In this document: positions 34,811 to 47,142 of the stretch, piece after piece
How positions within the stretch are numbered: the stretch's first letter is position 1
Layout: every line of letters begins with the position of its first letter
Assembly: GCA_027186245.1 (NCBI GenBank)
Contig: CP114500.1
Coordinates: 8,194,001-8,258,000 of the forward strand
Direction of reading: 5' to 3'
Length of the DNA: 64,000 nt
DNA from: Coriaria nepalensis
Taxonomy: Eukaryota; Streptophyta; Magnoliopsida; Cucurbitales; Coriariaceae
Made by a program: the position numbers and the translations under genes
Notes under the pieces: model-generated
What the model saw: the letters and a program-made list of their open reading frames with translations, nothing else
What the model was told of the DNA's origin: nothing
Database searches by the model: none

Positions 34811-37716
34811 TCAGAAGCCGCCGCCGTAGGCCGGGGCCCAGTAATCGGCTCCGTTGTCACTTCCGATCTGCTGAGTGCAATACACCGGTACCAAGCACAA
34901 CCCTCTGCTCCTCAAATCCTTGGCCTTATGTGGACTGTCCTCCTACATATATAGATCAACATTGAATTAAACATTAAGGGTATCTTAATCAAGTGATTAG
35001 TTACAATCTTAAGAACTTGAGTACTTGTTTGGAAATTGATTCAAAACTAAATGCCATAAGAGACTACAAACCATTTGAGTCGGATTAACCCGTAAGAGTA
35101 TGACACGCAAACGAATTCGACAGGCTTACATTACGTCTTAAATGGAGAATTATTCATATGCATTAAACAGGATTTCGAATCATCTATATCTAATCCAACT
35201 ATTTTAAATATATATATATATATAAACATGATCACCATGATGATGATCATGATGGACATCAATAAGGTAAAGATGAAGAACTAATAGGGAACTGAAAAGT
35301 GAGTCAAATGATGAGGATTTTACGTACCTGCAGGTGAGGAGCCACTTTTCTTTTCAGGCAGGCGTCATTCAACAGCTAGAATAAGAGTGAAAAAGGGAAG
35401 AAGAAAAGTATAAAATTAGTATTAGCCATTTCAATCTTTTCTTATTTCTAAAACCCCCTCAACTTTTTCTGATTCCGAAACAATTATGCAAATGCTTTTC
35501 TTTCTTGTTCATCTTTTCCAGAATACGTGTTCAAGTTCTTCATATATATATATATATATATACATGATGATAAAGCTGATCAGAACCTTGTTCTGTCAGC
35601 ACCTTTTCTTTTTCCTTTTTTGTTTTTTTCAATGTATAAAATAGATTATAAGATGCTAACATTTATATAGAAATTCTTGCATGATTATTGTCTAAATAGT
35701 ATGATGATAAATAAAATAATGCACGGTTATAATTTCATTCAGAGCTCTTATTAGCTACCCCTAGGCCTATAATTGGCTTTTTGTGGTGGTGAAATGTGAA
35801 TGAATGGTGATGGATCCAATAAAGCTAGCTTAGATAGGTAGCTACCCAGGTTAGCTTATAAGCTTACCTGACCAGGCTCTTCAGGAAATACACTATTCCT
35901 TTCTCCTCGAACCTGCGATAAGTAAAGAAAAAAATTTCCTCCCTTCGTTATTATTATTGTATAATCCAAACTTACTAGCATATCAAATACGAAGAGATCA
36001 AGTTTATGAAGAGATAAAAAAAACATGTCTTCTTTCTCACTTGGAGGATTTGATTTTAGATAAGTACTTACAGATTGTTGGTTTCTCTTGTTTTTGGAGG
36101 CACTGCTAAGGTAAGGGGAGCTAAGGGCCTGCATGTCAAGAATATTTTTTAAAAATATGAACTTCAGGTTAACTGTATATTTCACTGATTCATGGTAATG
36201 ATTAAGAAAAAAGATTGCGTGTTTCTCAAATTCTACAACTCCTGTTGATTTAGTATCATACATGTCACTTTCTTACCGCCTCACCGAATCAATCATCTTT
36301 TTACTGGCGGGTCTTATCAAATCAGTAGAACACGTGAAATTACTTAAGAAAAATTCACAATAATTTTGTAGATGATCAGTGGCTTGCAGATATTATAAAA
36401 AATGAGTGTATATATTTATACATAACTAGAAGATTTAAAAACCACCTCAATTTGTCCCTGAAGGAATCTGATGTACCCAATAGCTTCTAACAACACTGAA
36501 GCTGTGTCGGTCTGCAAGAGAGTTATGGGTCGAATTTTAATTAATTAAAGATAGAGAAATTAAGTTTATGTTTTGAAATTCATTAGATTAATTAACTAAT
36601 CACCTTCCCAAATGGAGAAACCAGTTGATGCAGTGCCGTTATTCTATCTCCCAGCTTTTCCTTCCTCACCTGTTTTTTTTATTTTTTTTTATTTTTATGA
36701 AGCATATATTGAAAAAAGGAAGTAATTTATATAAAATAAATTGATTATCTGTATATTTATACCTTTAACGGCGGCTGGCTTGGAGAAGGCTGAACCCTAG
36801 GCTTCTTACATGCGCCGGCAGTGGCTGTGCTTTTGCACTATATATAATATATGGTCTATAAAATTCATGATAATCTTAAGAAAAAAAATTATTAAATTAT
36901 AAAATAAATTAACCATGTTCATTATAATTTAATTACCTCAGACGAATGATCGGGAGCTTGATTAACCTTCTCATCTGCCTGGTTACTATAAGAGAAATCT
37001 AGCATATTGTTGTTTTTATTATGATTAGTTGTAGTAGTATTCGTATTGTTGCTACTCAAGCTAGTAACGCATGATTTAGGGGAAGAAGAGGGCATCATTA
37101 ACGGCGACGATGTCCAATTATTAGCTGCCGGTGACGCTCTAGCGGAGCTAGCTCCGGTGCCATGAACAATATTATCGGCTTCATGATTCCGCATGACTCG
37201 TCCGTATAATAAGTTGCTATTTTGGGAATTGACTTCTTGCTTGAACACATCGTGATGATCATGGTCATGATGATGATGATGAACATGAGCTGGTACCGGC
37301 CTTGGAGAAGATGAAGTTGAAGTTGAATTAACACTATTAATCAACACTTGCTCTTCCCAGTTATCCAGGCTTCTTTTCGGTTGAAAATTACCCAGAACGA
37401 ACCTCTCTTCTTCTCCGGCCGACATTCCTCCTCTGTAAAATTAAATACGCTACTCAGTACTCATCCATATTAACTCAGAAACAACCCAACTAAAAGAAAA
37501 TTCCATTTTTACATACAGTAGGAGTTGGCTCCATGATTGAGGAGGGTCTTGGTTGTGATGATGATGATGATCATGATCAGGCAAAGAAGTAGAAGTAGTA
37601 GTATTAGTATTGAGAGGGAGTGATGAAGAGGAACCGCTTAGAACATATTGAGTAGGAAAGCTAAGAGAAGGTGGATGCATGATATTGCTCCACCAATTAG
37701 GGTTTCCTGCCATCAT
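34811..37716 (-). CDS. Atypical bHLH transcription factor (bHLH68/bHLH123-like group)
   Basis: Nine visible exons: 37724-37517, 37432-36937, 36837-36763, 36669-36604, 36511-36446, 36128-36072, 35912-35868, 35375-35328, 34942-34811. From the first in-frame ATG (37716) they encode 394 aa. The N-terminus [11 protein letters not shown] and the block [10 protein letters not shown] mark this group. The HLH is split by introns: [46 protein letters not shown]. The basic region lacks the canonical His-Glu-Arg triad, so E-box binding is doubtful and it may act through dimerisation. The C-terminus ends in a block shared by relatives ([15 protein letters not shown]). Exon 1 of relatives (MNRG...SP) would splice to TG at 37724; I did not find it upstream, so the true start may be a missed small exon. 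Confidence 0.88.
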
Positions 37717-37724
37717 TTGTTTCA

Positions 37725-38140
37725 CTGCAAATCAAACTCTTTTGCAATACTACTCTATATCTATATCTATATCTATATCTATATAACTGATTGAAGTTGA
37801 AGAGTATATAATTTGCTTTTAAGCCAAGAAGAAATAAAGAGGTATGATTATGAATCTTTCTGTGCTCAACAAAACATGTAGCATCATTTGGTAAAGGGTG
37901 TAGATAGATAGCTAGCTAGCTACCTATATCTATCTTTTATGTGTGATCAATATAATATGGATGGAGTTTTGGTTTTCTAATGAGCAGATGATGAGGTTGA
38001 AGAAAAAAGGGAAAAGCTTTTTGGGAGTATTTGGTAGGGAGGAAAATGTTATAGAGGTACATGGGGTAGAGGAACTTTTGCACAATTTCTCTTTTCCTTT
38101 GTATCATTTAATTAATAAATCCTTTTTGAAATTTTCTTTC

Positions 38141-38182
<42 letters not shown>

Positions 38183-40378
38183 TTTTTGCTTTATTGTAAA
38201 GTGGGGTAGAAAAAAAAAAGAATTTAAATTAAAGAAAACTTAAAAATTTAAAAAAAAAGGCCTGAGTGGCCAGTGTTTTTAGGGCACTAACTAATGGTTT
38301 ATTATGTTAGATCACTTCCTTCATTTGGGTAGTGTTCTCTTTTTCTTTACCATATATTATAATCATAACTTTTTAAAATATATATATATATATTATGATT
38401 TATACTTTTATAGCTTGGAAATATTAATCTATCATAATTATTGAAATTAATTAATTATAATTATATTTATTATATCGATTTGTGTATAATAATTATGAAA
38501 TATAACATAAAATAAAATGAAAGAATTTATTATATTTTTATTACGATTAAAATATTATTTATAATCATAATTTTTTATCCTCTTATTATTAAAAATCAAG
38601 ATTAAAAGACTTAACGATATTTATTCTCTCTTACATAATATGGTTTAACCTTAATGATTATGAACTGAGATACAATAAGATTATTCTCGAGTCCGGCCGT
38701 TAGATAAAACATATGTATTCTTTTTAAGCTGGCAAGAATGAAGAATCATTCGAAAGGAACGCGTAGGTAGAACATGTAATAAAAACTGTTCATTTCGATT
38801 AGTATTTGTTCCCTTCGAGATCTTTTCTACTTTTGAGTTCATCAAATTCGTTGTTCTTGGAGTTCATGGCCTGGCCTTGTTTGTGTGAAAAGAAAATATC
38901 AGATGGGATGGATTAGGAGTATATAATATGATCATGTGATCCGGAACAAAAAGACTAATCAGTCCCCGAGTTAGCATATAAGGGTTTCTGAGTTTGAAGC
39001 TTATAAATGAGTCAGTCACACAAGAGTCAAGGAGACAAACTTTTGTAAAGGTCAAAACTCCAAATCCATTTGGCTTCCCCTCTTTTTTGGATTGTTAAGA
39101 AATAATTGTAACCACTCCGACCACACCATATCCCCAACTTTAAAACGATTACAATTTTAATATCATCAGTCATTCATTCATTCATTCTTAGCATTACTAC
39201 AATAATTCAAGCCATGAAAAACAAATTAAAAAAAAAAAAAAAAAAAAACTTAAAAAGAAAATGTAATGATTGAGGTTAGAAAATATTGATTATGATGATT
39301 AGATTGGCATAACAAGATGGAGATTACTTTGGTTTGAAAACATGTTGACCAGGTAGTCAAATCCTTAAACCAGACAAGCACAGGAGCCAACTACTCCTCC
39401 TTGGCTGCTTATTAGTTAGATACTCCTTTCAATTTAGTCACATCAGTATATCTATATAAAAAAAATGTGCAGTGCAGTATATCTAAATACATGTCGTTCT
39501 AAAGTTTGTATCATAAGTTTTTAGTATAAACAGTTTGAAATGGAGAAGTTCCATGAAACATATAGTCAGAGAGAATTCATTCATCGTTATTCAGTGTCAT
39601 ATTATTTCAAAAAAAAAAAAAAAAAAAAAAAAAAAGCGGGGGGGCCCAGATGGAGACCTACCTAAACAATCGACATGTCTTTAAAATTGTTAATTTATAC
39701 CCCTCAGATTTCAGCATCAGACAAATATATTGTGAATTAAATTTTTACTGGAAAAGAAACATAGATTATAAATGCAGTAAATGACAATTATTTATTGACA
39801 GAGGAACTAACTATTAGAGATGCAGTAAATATGACAAATTATTCACTCGAAATTTATGGCCCTGGCTGACTGTTTCAAAAAATATTTTAAAAGATAAATT
39901 TGAATTTTTTATTTTTAATATATATGATTTAATATATTACAATTAAATATTATTTTTAATAATTATAAAAAAATATTATTAATTTATTTTATTTCTTTAT
40001 TTTTTACTGTTATTTTGATTATTGTCATTGCGTCTCTCCACCGTCGAAAGAAAAATAAAAAAAATAGACCATCGAAATGGAGTTTCGGTTTTTTTTTTTT
40101 CCGAACTCCATTTCGATGCGTTTGTTTGTTTGTTTGTTTGTTTTTTCAGTTGGTTGATGTTAAAGCACAATTAAGGTAGAGGGACTTTGCATGGGTGGGT
40201 GGGGGCATAACATGTTACATGCATTGATCTTCTTCATATATTATAAATACTATCATGGAAATAAAGAGCTCCAACTGCAATTTTCTTTATCATTTATGAA
40301 TTACGGTTTCAACTTTGAAGGCCTAATTCTGTGTTTCATTCACAAAATTATCAATAAAAATAAAATAATAAAAATGAA
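37725..40378. other. Intergenic region upstream of bHLH gene
   Basis: Contains a (TATATC)n-like run near 37755-37782, a T run at 38149-38179, A/T-rich stretches at 38380-38600 and 39900-40010, an A run at 39609-39635 followed by a G-rich patch, and (TTTG)n near 40121-40142. No coding signal recognised. Confidence 0.55.
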
Positions 40379-40460
40379 CGTCGACAGCAGGATTCGAACC
40401 TGCGCAGGCAAAGCCCAACAGATTTCGAGTCTGTCTCCTTAACCACTCGGACATATCGAC
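40379..40460 (-). tRNA. tRNA-Ser (anticodon CGA)
   Basis: The minus strand folds as an 82 nt class II tRNA. The acceptor stem GTCGATA pairs with TGTCGAC (one G-T), the D-arm region is TCCGAGTGGTTAAGG, the anticodon loop is CTCGAAA with CGA, there is a long variable arm (GGGCTTTGCC region), and the T-loop is TTCGAAT in GGTTCGAATCC. The discriminator is G. No intron. It reads UCG codons. Confidence 0.93.
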
Positions 40461-40773
40461 ATTTTATTGCTGATCCGTAGTAGAAAGTAGAAACTTCTTA
40501 CATATTCATAACACAGGTTATTTGTTTGATCGATCATCTTAGTTTGTACATCAAAATACTAAATTCCACCTTCTTTTTTGGTTTTGAATTAATTGATACA
40601 TGCCCATATCTTTGTGCAAATATGGGCTATGTATGATCTGTCTACGTAATTAACAAGCATACTCGTATGCATTAAAACGTCTTCACACGCACCCATAAGA
40701 AAAAAATAAATAGAAGACAAAAGGCCCCATACATCATCTTTACAAGCAGAGAGAAGGAGAAGAGATATCGGAT
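40461..40773. other. Promoter region of the WD40 gene
   Basis: Short spacer between tRNA-Ser and the WD40 start; GA-rich leader just before the ATG. No other feature seen. Confidence 0.45.
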
Positions 40774-43494
40774 ATGGCCTCCCTAGATGCCGAAAACTCT
40801 CCCCCAAACTTATCTTTTACTATCAGACCATCGGAAAGCAATACGTTAACCCGGAAAGCCGCTTCTGCCACAGCCCGGTTTTTCCGTAGCATTTCAACCA
40901 AAGAACCGTCTTTTAGCGAGCTTCCCGACCGGTGCTCTCCTACACACCACTATCTTTCCTCTACAAGCCTCCACAATTCTCCAACCTCCTCCCCTTTCCA
41001 CCACTTAACATCTACCATCAATGATCACGCTTCCGGATCAGCTTCGTCACCGACTTCATCATCCTTGTCGTACAAGTGCATCTCATCTGTCCTTAAAAAA
41101 GATGGTCAGATCTTGTCCACAGCTGTCTCGAACAACCTAGTGTATACCGGGTCCGACACGAACTTGATACGGATCTGGAAGCTTCCGGAGTTCTCGGAAT
41201 GTGGGCGGTTGAAGACGAAGGCTTGCAGGGTAGTTGCACTCGAGGTTTCACATGACAAAGTTTACGCGGCTTATGGCGATGGGAAAATTCGGGTTTGGCG
41301 TAGAACATGGGGTGCTAGGGTTTTGATACATGTCCGGTTGGCTACTATCCCCTCCGGCAACTATATCCGGACCTATCTTGCCGGCAAAGATAAGAATATG
41401 GTAATTAAACTAAAATCCTAGCTACTCTCCTTTCATTTTATTACATATGTTTGCTTGATTTAGTTTACGTAAGACAAAAGTACATATGCATAAGGGAGTG
41501 ACCGTTAGATTCTTACATGCCGGCACAATTAGTTCTTAGGTTCTACGATCGAGGTACTGTTTTAGATCTATTTAAATCCATGAGTCTACATAACGATCGA
41601 CATATAAGATTCCAGCCGGCTAATTTTGCCGACGTTTATAAATCTCATCATCATGCAATAAATACAATCCGGTGGTATGAATTAGATGATAGTTTTACTG
41701 TTTAATCAACTAAAACAAGTGTTTATCTTTTTAATTATGTAGAATTAGTTTCATAATTTCTTATACATGTACTTTTTCTTATGTGCATGAATCGGACCCG
41801 GTTAACTGATCGGTCGGATCATTGACATTCCAAAGATACAAATCTGTCTTCTGATAGCATGGTCGTGATATAATACCTTCAGATACACTAAAAGTTAATG
41901 AAATTGAATAGTATCGATATTGCTGATGCTCTTAAATGACAGTTATTGCACAGGACAAAACTTAGCTGGAAACTGGTCAGTGTTTTTATTCTACTCATAC
42001 TAAAATTCTTTATGAACCCTAGAAAATGCCCGACTAGCTGAGCTTTAGAGATCAGAACTTCCGATTAAAAAATAACTGGCTACATGTAAGGTGATAGAAT
42101 TGGAGTAAATTTATAGTTTTTCAGAGATTTATATCTAAAGTCTTCGAAATTCTTGAATTAAAAAAAAAAAGAATCAAAATCTTGCTTAATTTTATTTATT
42201 TTTGCTATTTTTGATATATTTTTTCAGTAGTTTATTATTTTTTTAAAATTATTTTTAAACTATAATAGCAAAAAATATAAATATAATTTTGATTTATATA
42301 TATATATATATAAACCTCAGTAATAAAGAAATGGTACTCATTCAATGACACATACAGATTCAAATGATTTCAAACTAATTTCGATACATCCGTAAATAAC
42401 AAAAAAAGAAAATTGACACGAAGAGATTACACATGTATATACCTTGATTCTCCATCTTCTGAATCCTTTGTCTGACTTTTAATAGCCTGCATAAATTTTA
42501 GGTAGGATACTAACTGCATGTTATAGTGATCTTTCAATTTAATGTGCATGTACATAAAGTCATAACCATTAACTCTCTCTTTAAATCTCTTGCCCTGTAA
42601 TCAGTATCACATTAAATATGCCTGGTCGATTCAGTACTAATGAAAGTAGTTTGGCATAATTGGTAATCGTGTACAATTTTTCCATTATCAACCTTGTAGG
42701 CAAAGCATATGGGCCCTATAACATCACTAGCAATCAACGTATTGGATGGCATGTTGTACTCAGCTTCCTTAGACAAAACTGTCAAAGTATGGAGAATTTC
42801 TGACCTTAAGTGCATAGAAACCATCCAGGCCCATTTTGATCCGATCAATGCGATAATTGCAGCCGATGATGGCATACTCTACACGGGTTCCGACGATGCA
42901 ACGATTAAAGTTTGGCGTTGGAATCTTAGTTGTGGGGATAGACCCCGGACCCACTCCCACATTGTGACCCTCCCGGCTAAAGACTCGCCTGTTAAATCCC
43001 TAATCCTAACTGCGAGCGGGGCGCTTTTATATGGTGGATGCAATGATGGCTACATTCATTATTGGCTCAAGGGTTGGCTTTCCAGCCAAGTTCAATACGG
43101 TGGTGCGCTGCAAGGTCACACCCATGCAGTCATGTGCTTAGCCAATGTGGCTAACTATTTGGTCAGTGGATCAGCTGATGCGACATGTCGGATTTGGGCT
43201 AGGGATAATCAAGTTGACGGTCAGATGCATACTTGTTTGGCTGTCTTGGTAGGTCATAGAGGGCCAATTAGATGTGTTGCAGCTTTTCTGGGGCGGCAAG
43301 AGGTGGTGGTGGAAAATGGTGGCAGGGCTGGTGATCAACAAGACGGTTGCACGGTTTGTAGCGGGAGTCTTGACGGTGTGATTAAAGTGTGGCAGATTAT
43401 GGATAGAGATAATATTAATAATGCAAACCGTAATCAGTATTTATCGATGAGGAATGGTCATAATGACTATTTTGGGCTGCGAAATGGGTCTTAA
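40774..43494 (+). CDS. WD40-repeat protein, JINGUBANG-like
   Basis: Two exons (40774-41400, 42700-43494) give 473 aa. After a Ser/Thr/Pro-rich N-terminus come WD units: VSNNLVYTGSDTNLIRIWKL, VSHDKVYAAYGDGKIRVWRR, NVLDGMLYSASLDKTVKVWR, DDGILYTGSDDATIKVWRWN, ASGALLYGGCNDGYIHYWLK, VANYLVSGSADATCRIWARD, and CTVCSGSLDGVIKVWQI. Seven blades close one propeller. Arabidopsis JINGUBANG restrains pollen germination; relatives are largely uncharacterised. The 1.3 kb intron is phase 0 and the protein reads KDKNM/AKHMGPITSLAINV across it. Both exons are open and conserved, so I judge the gene functional. The ORF in exon 1 that continues into the intron (VIKLKS) is a read-through artefact. Confidence 0.92.
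41401..42699 (+). other. 1.3 kb phase-0 intron inside the WD40 domain
   Basis: It begins gtaatt and ends ttgtag, and is AT-rich with a TA run at 42297-42312. It contains no gene I recognise. The recalled Arabidopsis homologues of this family are mostly single-exon, so this intron may be lineage-specific. Confidence 0.7.
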
Positions 43495-43692
43495 TTAGGA
43501 TTAGAGATTAAATTTTGTGCATGCAAGTCATGTATATAGCTGGTTTATATTGTTTTTGAGATTGTGTTTAGAACATAATGTATCGACTTTACATATATAC
43601 ACTCGTAGTTTCAAGACATACGTTACTTGACATTAAATAATAAGTGATTGAGAAATGTAACAATCATACATATGAATCTGATCTAACTTAGA

Positions 43693-44055
43693 TTAAGTTA
43701 AAACAGATGTCAATGATATATTAGCGGTAAAAGTGGAACAAAGATGGCTGTTTCTTTGAGACAGGGAAGAGAAGTACGCTGGAAAATTCACAAGCTCGCT
43801 TTCCGGCAAAGCTCTTCTTATGCAGTTCCTTATCTCTACACGGCTTACATTTTCTGGATGCATTTCCAGCCCGAGATTCGAATCCCTGTTCTCGTTATCT
43901 CCTCGATTACGGTGGCCCATCCCTAACAACCGGCGAACGGAGTGAAAAATAATGCGGACCGCAAAAAGAATGGCTATGATTATCAAAGCTGATATCACAT
44001 AGTCTTTTGCCGAACGAGGGTGATTGCACCCGAAGAAAAGTCCGATGCACACCAT
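43693..44055 (-). CDS. Small predicted membrane protein of unknown family
   Basis: From ATG 44055 the frame runs 120 codons: MVCIGLFFGCNHPRSAKDY, then a strong hydrophobic helix (VISALIIIAILFAVRIIF), then a charged, Asn/Arg-rich tail. I do not recognise the family. One membrane helix with a short Cys/His-containing head is all that can be seen. It converges with the WD40 gene. It could be a real orphan gene, part of a longer spliced gene, or a chance frame; the clean helix is the only argument in its favour. Confidence 0.3.
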   Translation of the reverse strand: MVCIGLFFGCNHPRSAKDYVISALIIIAILFAVRIIFHSVRRLLGMGHRNRGDNENRDSNLGLEMHPENVSRVEIRNCIRRALPESELVNFPAYFSSLSQRNSHLCSTFTANISLTSVLT

Positions 44056-44073
44056 CTTGATTGGGATGTTCAA

Positions 44074-44886
44074 AAAGAAGAATATGATGAGTCTTTCTTG
44101 AACAAGTTATAGAGAGAGCATATACAATGAATTGCAATTCTTGCCTTCAATTGTAGTTGTTTGTTTGATGACTTCCTGCTTTGTGTCTCAAGTATGGAAT
44201 AATGTACCCAAAAAAATATTTTAGATTTTTAAGGGGGAAAAAAGCTAAAGAAAATTGCTTTTCTTGGGCTAAAGTTTATTTTTCACTTTAGCTTTATTTA
44301 TTTGGGGTATTGGAATTGCTTTTCTATCCATTGAATGATTAAAAGGCAGACAACTTCAGAGGAAAAGGCAAGGCACAAATGTCTCATTTTTTTTTTTTGG
44401 TCCTTCTATTTTCTTTAATATCAAATTCGTCTTCCAGAATTTAAAAAGTTTCAGTTTCATCTGATTATCCCAATTGGAAAGGGCCCAACAAGCCTAAATA
44501 AAAGCCCCAAAAAAAAACTTGATGGGCCATTTAATGATAAGAAAGCCCAAGGCGTATCTCTGCATGTCTGTTCCCACGTGTAGAAGACACGTACAAATTT
44601 CTGGCCTTCGTCCCTGCTGATTTCGCTGCATTCTCTAAGAACACGCACCGAAGAGGTTCCGAATGATTTTAATTGATTATAATTGCAGTTCTTCAACAAA
44701 AAGGAAGATTGTACTATTCGTGACTACTGTTTTGTGCCCTTTTCTATATTCTGATATCTATTGTGTTTAATGTGTAGGTAGGCGCTTCTGTAATGCGATT
44801 TATCAAAGGAAAAGGGTATATTTACTGATACTTTTGTTACTATGTTTTATTATTTGTCTTGAGCCTTTCTTTTTTTCCGGTTCCAG
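44074..44886. other. Spacer upstream of the ASCC1-like relic
   Basis: Contains several AGCCCA/TGGGCC words between 44479 and 44550 and a cacgtg at 44575-44580, which look like remains of a promoter. No exon was recognised. Confidence 0.4.
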
Positions 44887-47000
44887 TGGATCTATGCAGG
44901 AAAGGATTGAAGAAGAAATGGGAGTTCAGATTATATTTCCATCGTTCTGGAAGGAAGACTCTGTTAGTAAGTTTTTTAGGTTCTTAATCATTTTCATTTT
45001 TATCGCAGGAGTTCTTGGGATCATAATTTTCATTTTCACTAATCTCTTGCAGCTGTTGAAGGTTTTTCAATTGATAGTGTAACTAGAGCTTCAAAAAAGA
45101 TACAAGCTGTAATTAACGAGGTTAGTTGTCTGTCTGTCCGGATTAACAAGAGAAGTTGGTGTTTGTTTATTTATTTTTTCACAGGCCAAAAATCGAGGGT
45201 TTTCCATTGTTCATTTTTCTTTATTATGTGCTTTTATATAGCCTTTTTTTTTCTTAACAATTTTTCTTTCTAGTATAACTGTTCTTTGCTTTGGTCTTCT
45301 TGATTAGTTAATGCTAGATGCCAAAATCAGCAATTTCGTTAGCATTGATTTTTCAGGCAGTTAAAAGCCCGAGTCTTGATTACGCTCATTTTGTGTCACT
45401 TCCATTGGCTATGCATCCTGATTAGCTGAGAAGCTCGTCAATTTCCAGAATTCCATTCTGGGCATTACTGGTTCTTCTTGCCTGGATGTGAATCCGGATA
45501 GTGATTCAAATGAAGATACTAGAGATAACGAAGTTGATGAACAACAGACAGATAAAGGGTCAGATGATGCTCTTAAACTTGAAGTCAATGACGAAAATGA
45601 ACGTGTTAATGTGAGTATAACTAAGATACCTCTAATCAGTTACCGACCTAAAGCTTCAACATCTTCTACTTTATCAGGTAGGGAAAAAAGATGTCTCCTT
45701 TCCCCCCTTCTCCCCCCAACTTAATATAACTTCTCTTCTTGCCTCCTAAACTAACTGATGTTTGTTTTACTTAACGGACTTGGGAATTGAGAAATCAATA
45801 TTTATGAAACCGAAAACATTTCATCTGACAGTACTCATACTGAAGTTGTGGAACAAGGATCGAGTTACTGCTGCTACAGATGTTTTACAGGTAATTTACA
45901 CTGAATAAGTAGACATTGACTCGATTCATATGAAGCTTTTGATAACATGTCTTCTGGTTCCTTACAGAGTACCTCCTTGAAGGTGATGGATGCATTGAGT
46001 CTTAGTTAGACTCAAGGGGCTGGTGAGATTTTCTGTAGTTCAAAATTTCAAATCTTTCCAGGATGATTTAAACACAACAGTCTACAAAGCTCTTCCCTCA
46101 CGGATGAATAGTTTTATAAATTTCATTATTGCTTAGCTATCAGATTGATTTTATGTTACTGCAGGAATGCATGAAAGGTTCTTTAGCCAAAGCCCGTGTT
46201 CTCTATGCTCCTGTTGAAGAAATTGGCAGTGAGAGCCGATTGTTACGTGCTTGCCGTATCCATGTTTTATAGTTCTGAATCCCATTTCTTAACATTGTCA
46301 ACTGTATGTGAGAACAGAAAACAAATGAACAAATAAATAAATAAGAATAGTAGTAATATCAATTCTAAAGCTTAGAATTTGTTTATTTAAATCTCTACTC
46401 GACTTTCCTGAACTTTCGTAGAGGTCATTATCGATGAATTTGTTGAAGCTGGACTTGTTCTTGAGAAAGATGCAAATCACAACTTAAAGGTATGATGATG
46501 CCTGATTTTCATTGCTTTCGCCTCCTCCAAATATTCCCTTTTCCATTGTCCTTTGATTTCTTTCTGAGTCTCCTTATAGACCGCTAACTCTTCATTCATA
46601 TTACTATTTCTGCTTGCAGCTGCATGCTACGATCATGAATTCAAGACATAGAAAATGGTGCAACTGCTATTTTATTATTATTATTATTATTGTAGTTGTT
46701 ATTTCTCGGTGGAAAGGTTTTTTCTGGTTTTTAGCTTCTCAATTTTCTGGGTCTACTAAAAAAAGGCATTAATTTAGTTCTAATGGTCATGGCTGATATG
46801 TGGATTTGCAATTGTTTAGAAATATACCAACAAGGAGGTCCGATTCATTTGATGCACGTGGCATATTCAAGCAGTATGGATCTGGGGAATGGGGAGACCA
46901 TCTTATCCGAGAAGCTCATCTTTCACAAAGATTTGCATTTGATAAAAATGGATATTACCACTGTTGTTCTTCAAAACCTTTCCCTGACTATAAAAATTGA
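44887..47000 (+). pseudogene. ASCC1/LigT-like (KH plus 2',5' RNA ligase-like) gene, decayed
   Basis: Exon remnants occur in order. 44887-44966: MQERIEEEMGVQIIFPSFWK, start of a KH domain. 45053-45120: VEGFSIDSVTRASKKIQAVI. 45357-45677: AVKSPSLDYAHFVSLPLAMH, then TAG at 45423-45425 caused by one missing T; the rest is open in another frame (NPDSDSNEDTRDNEVDEQQT). About 45777-45890: KSIFMKPKTFHLTVLILKLW, with the first HxT motif, but the acceptor before it is mutated (acg for ag). 45968-46022: damaged. 46165-46251: CMKGSLAKARVLYAPVEEIG. 46423-46490: DEFVEAGLVLEKDANHNLKL. 46620-46659: LHATIMNSRHRK, second HxT. About 46820-47000: SFDARGIFKQYGSGEWGDHL to stop. The family couples RNA binding to a 2H phosphoesterase fold. 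The N-terminal exon of relatives was not found. Confidence 0.82.
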
Positions 47001-47142
47001 CTGATTTACTTTTCAGTAGAGCCAAAAAACTGTGAAGCAAAACTGTTTTAAGTTATAAGAATTTTTTTGTTCCCCCTAATGCTTTAGCCTATATTGGCTT
47101 CAGAGAGTTAGCCTTGTTGTTATTTACCGATTGAAAGAAATA

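Noticed and set aside
37943..38209. 88-codon ORF ending in poly-Phe
   Set aside because: The Phe run comes from a T tract and there is no conserved domain.
41401..41421. Stop codon after VIKLKS, suggesting a truncated WD40 protein
   Set aside because: It lies in an intron with good donor and acceptor sites. Splicing restores a full seven-blade protein.
43744..43926. Forward 60-codon ORF opposite the small membrane ORF
   Set aside because: It is a shadow frame on the opposite strand with no recognisable domain.
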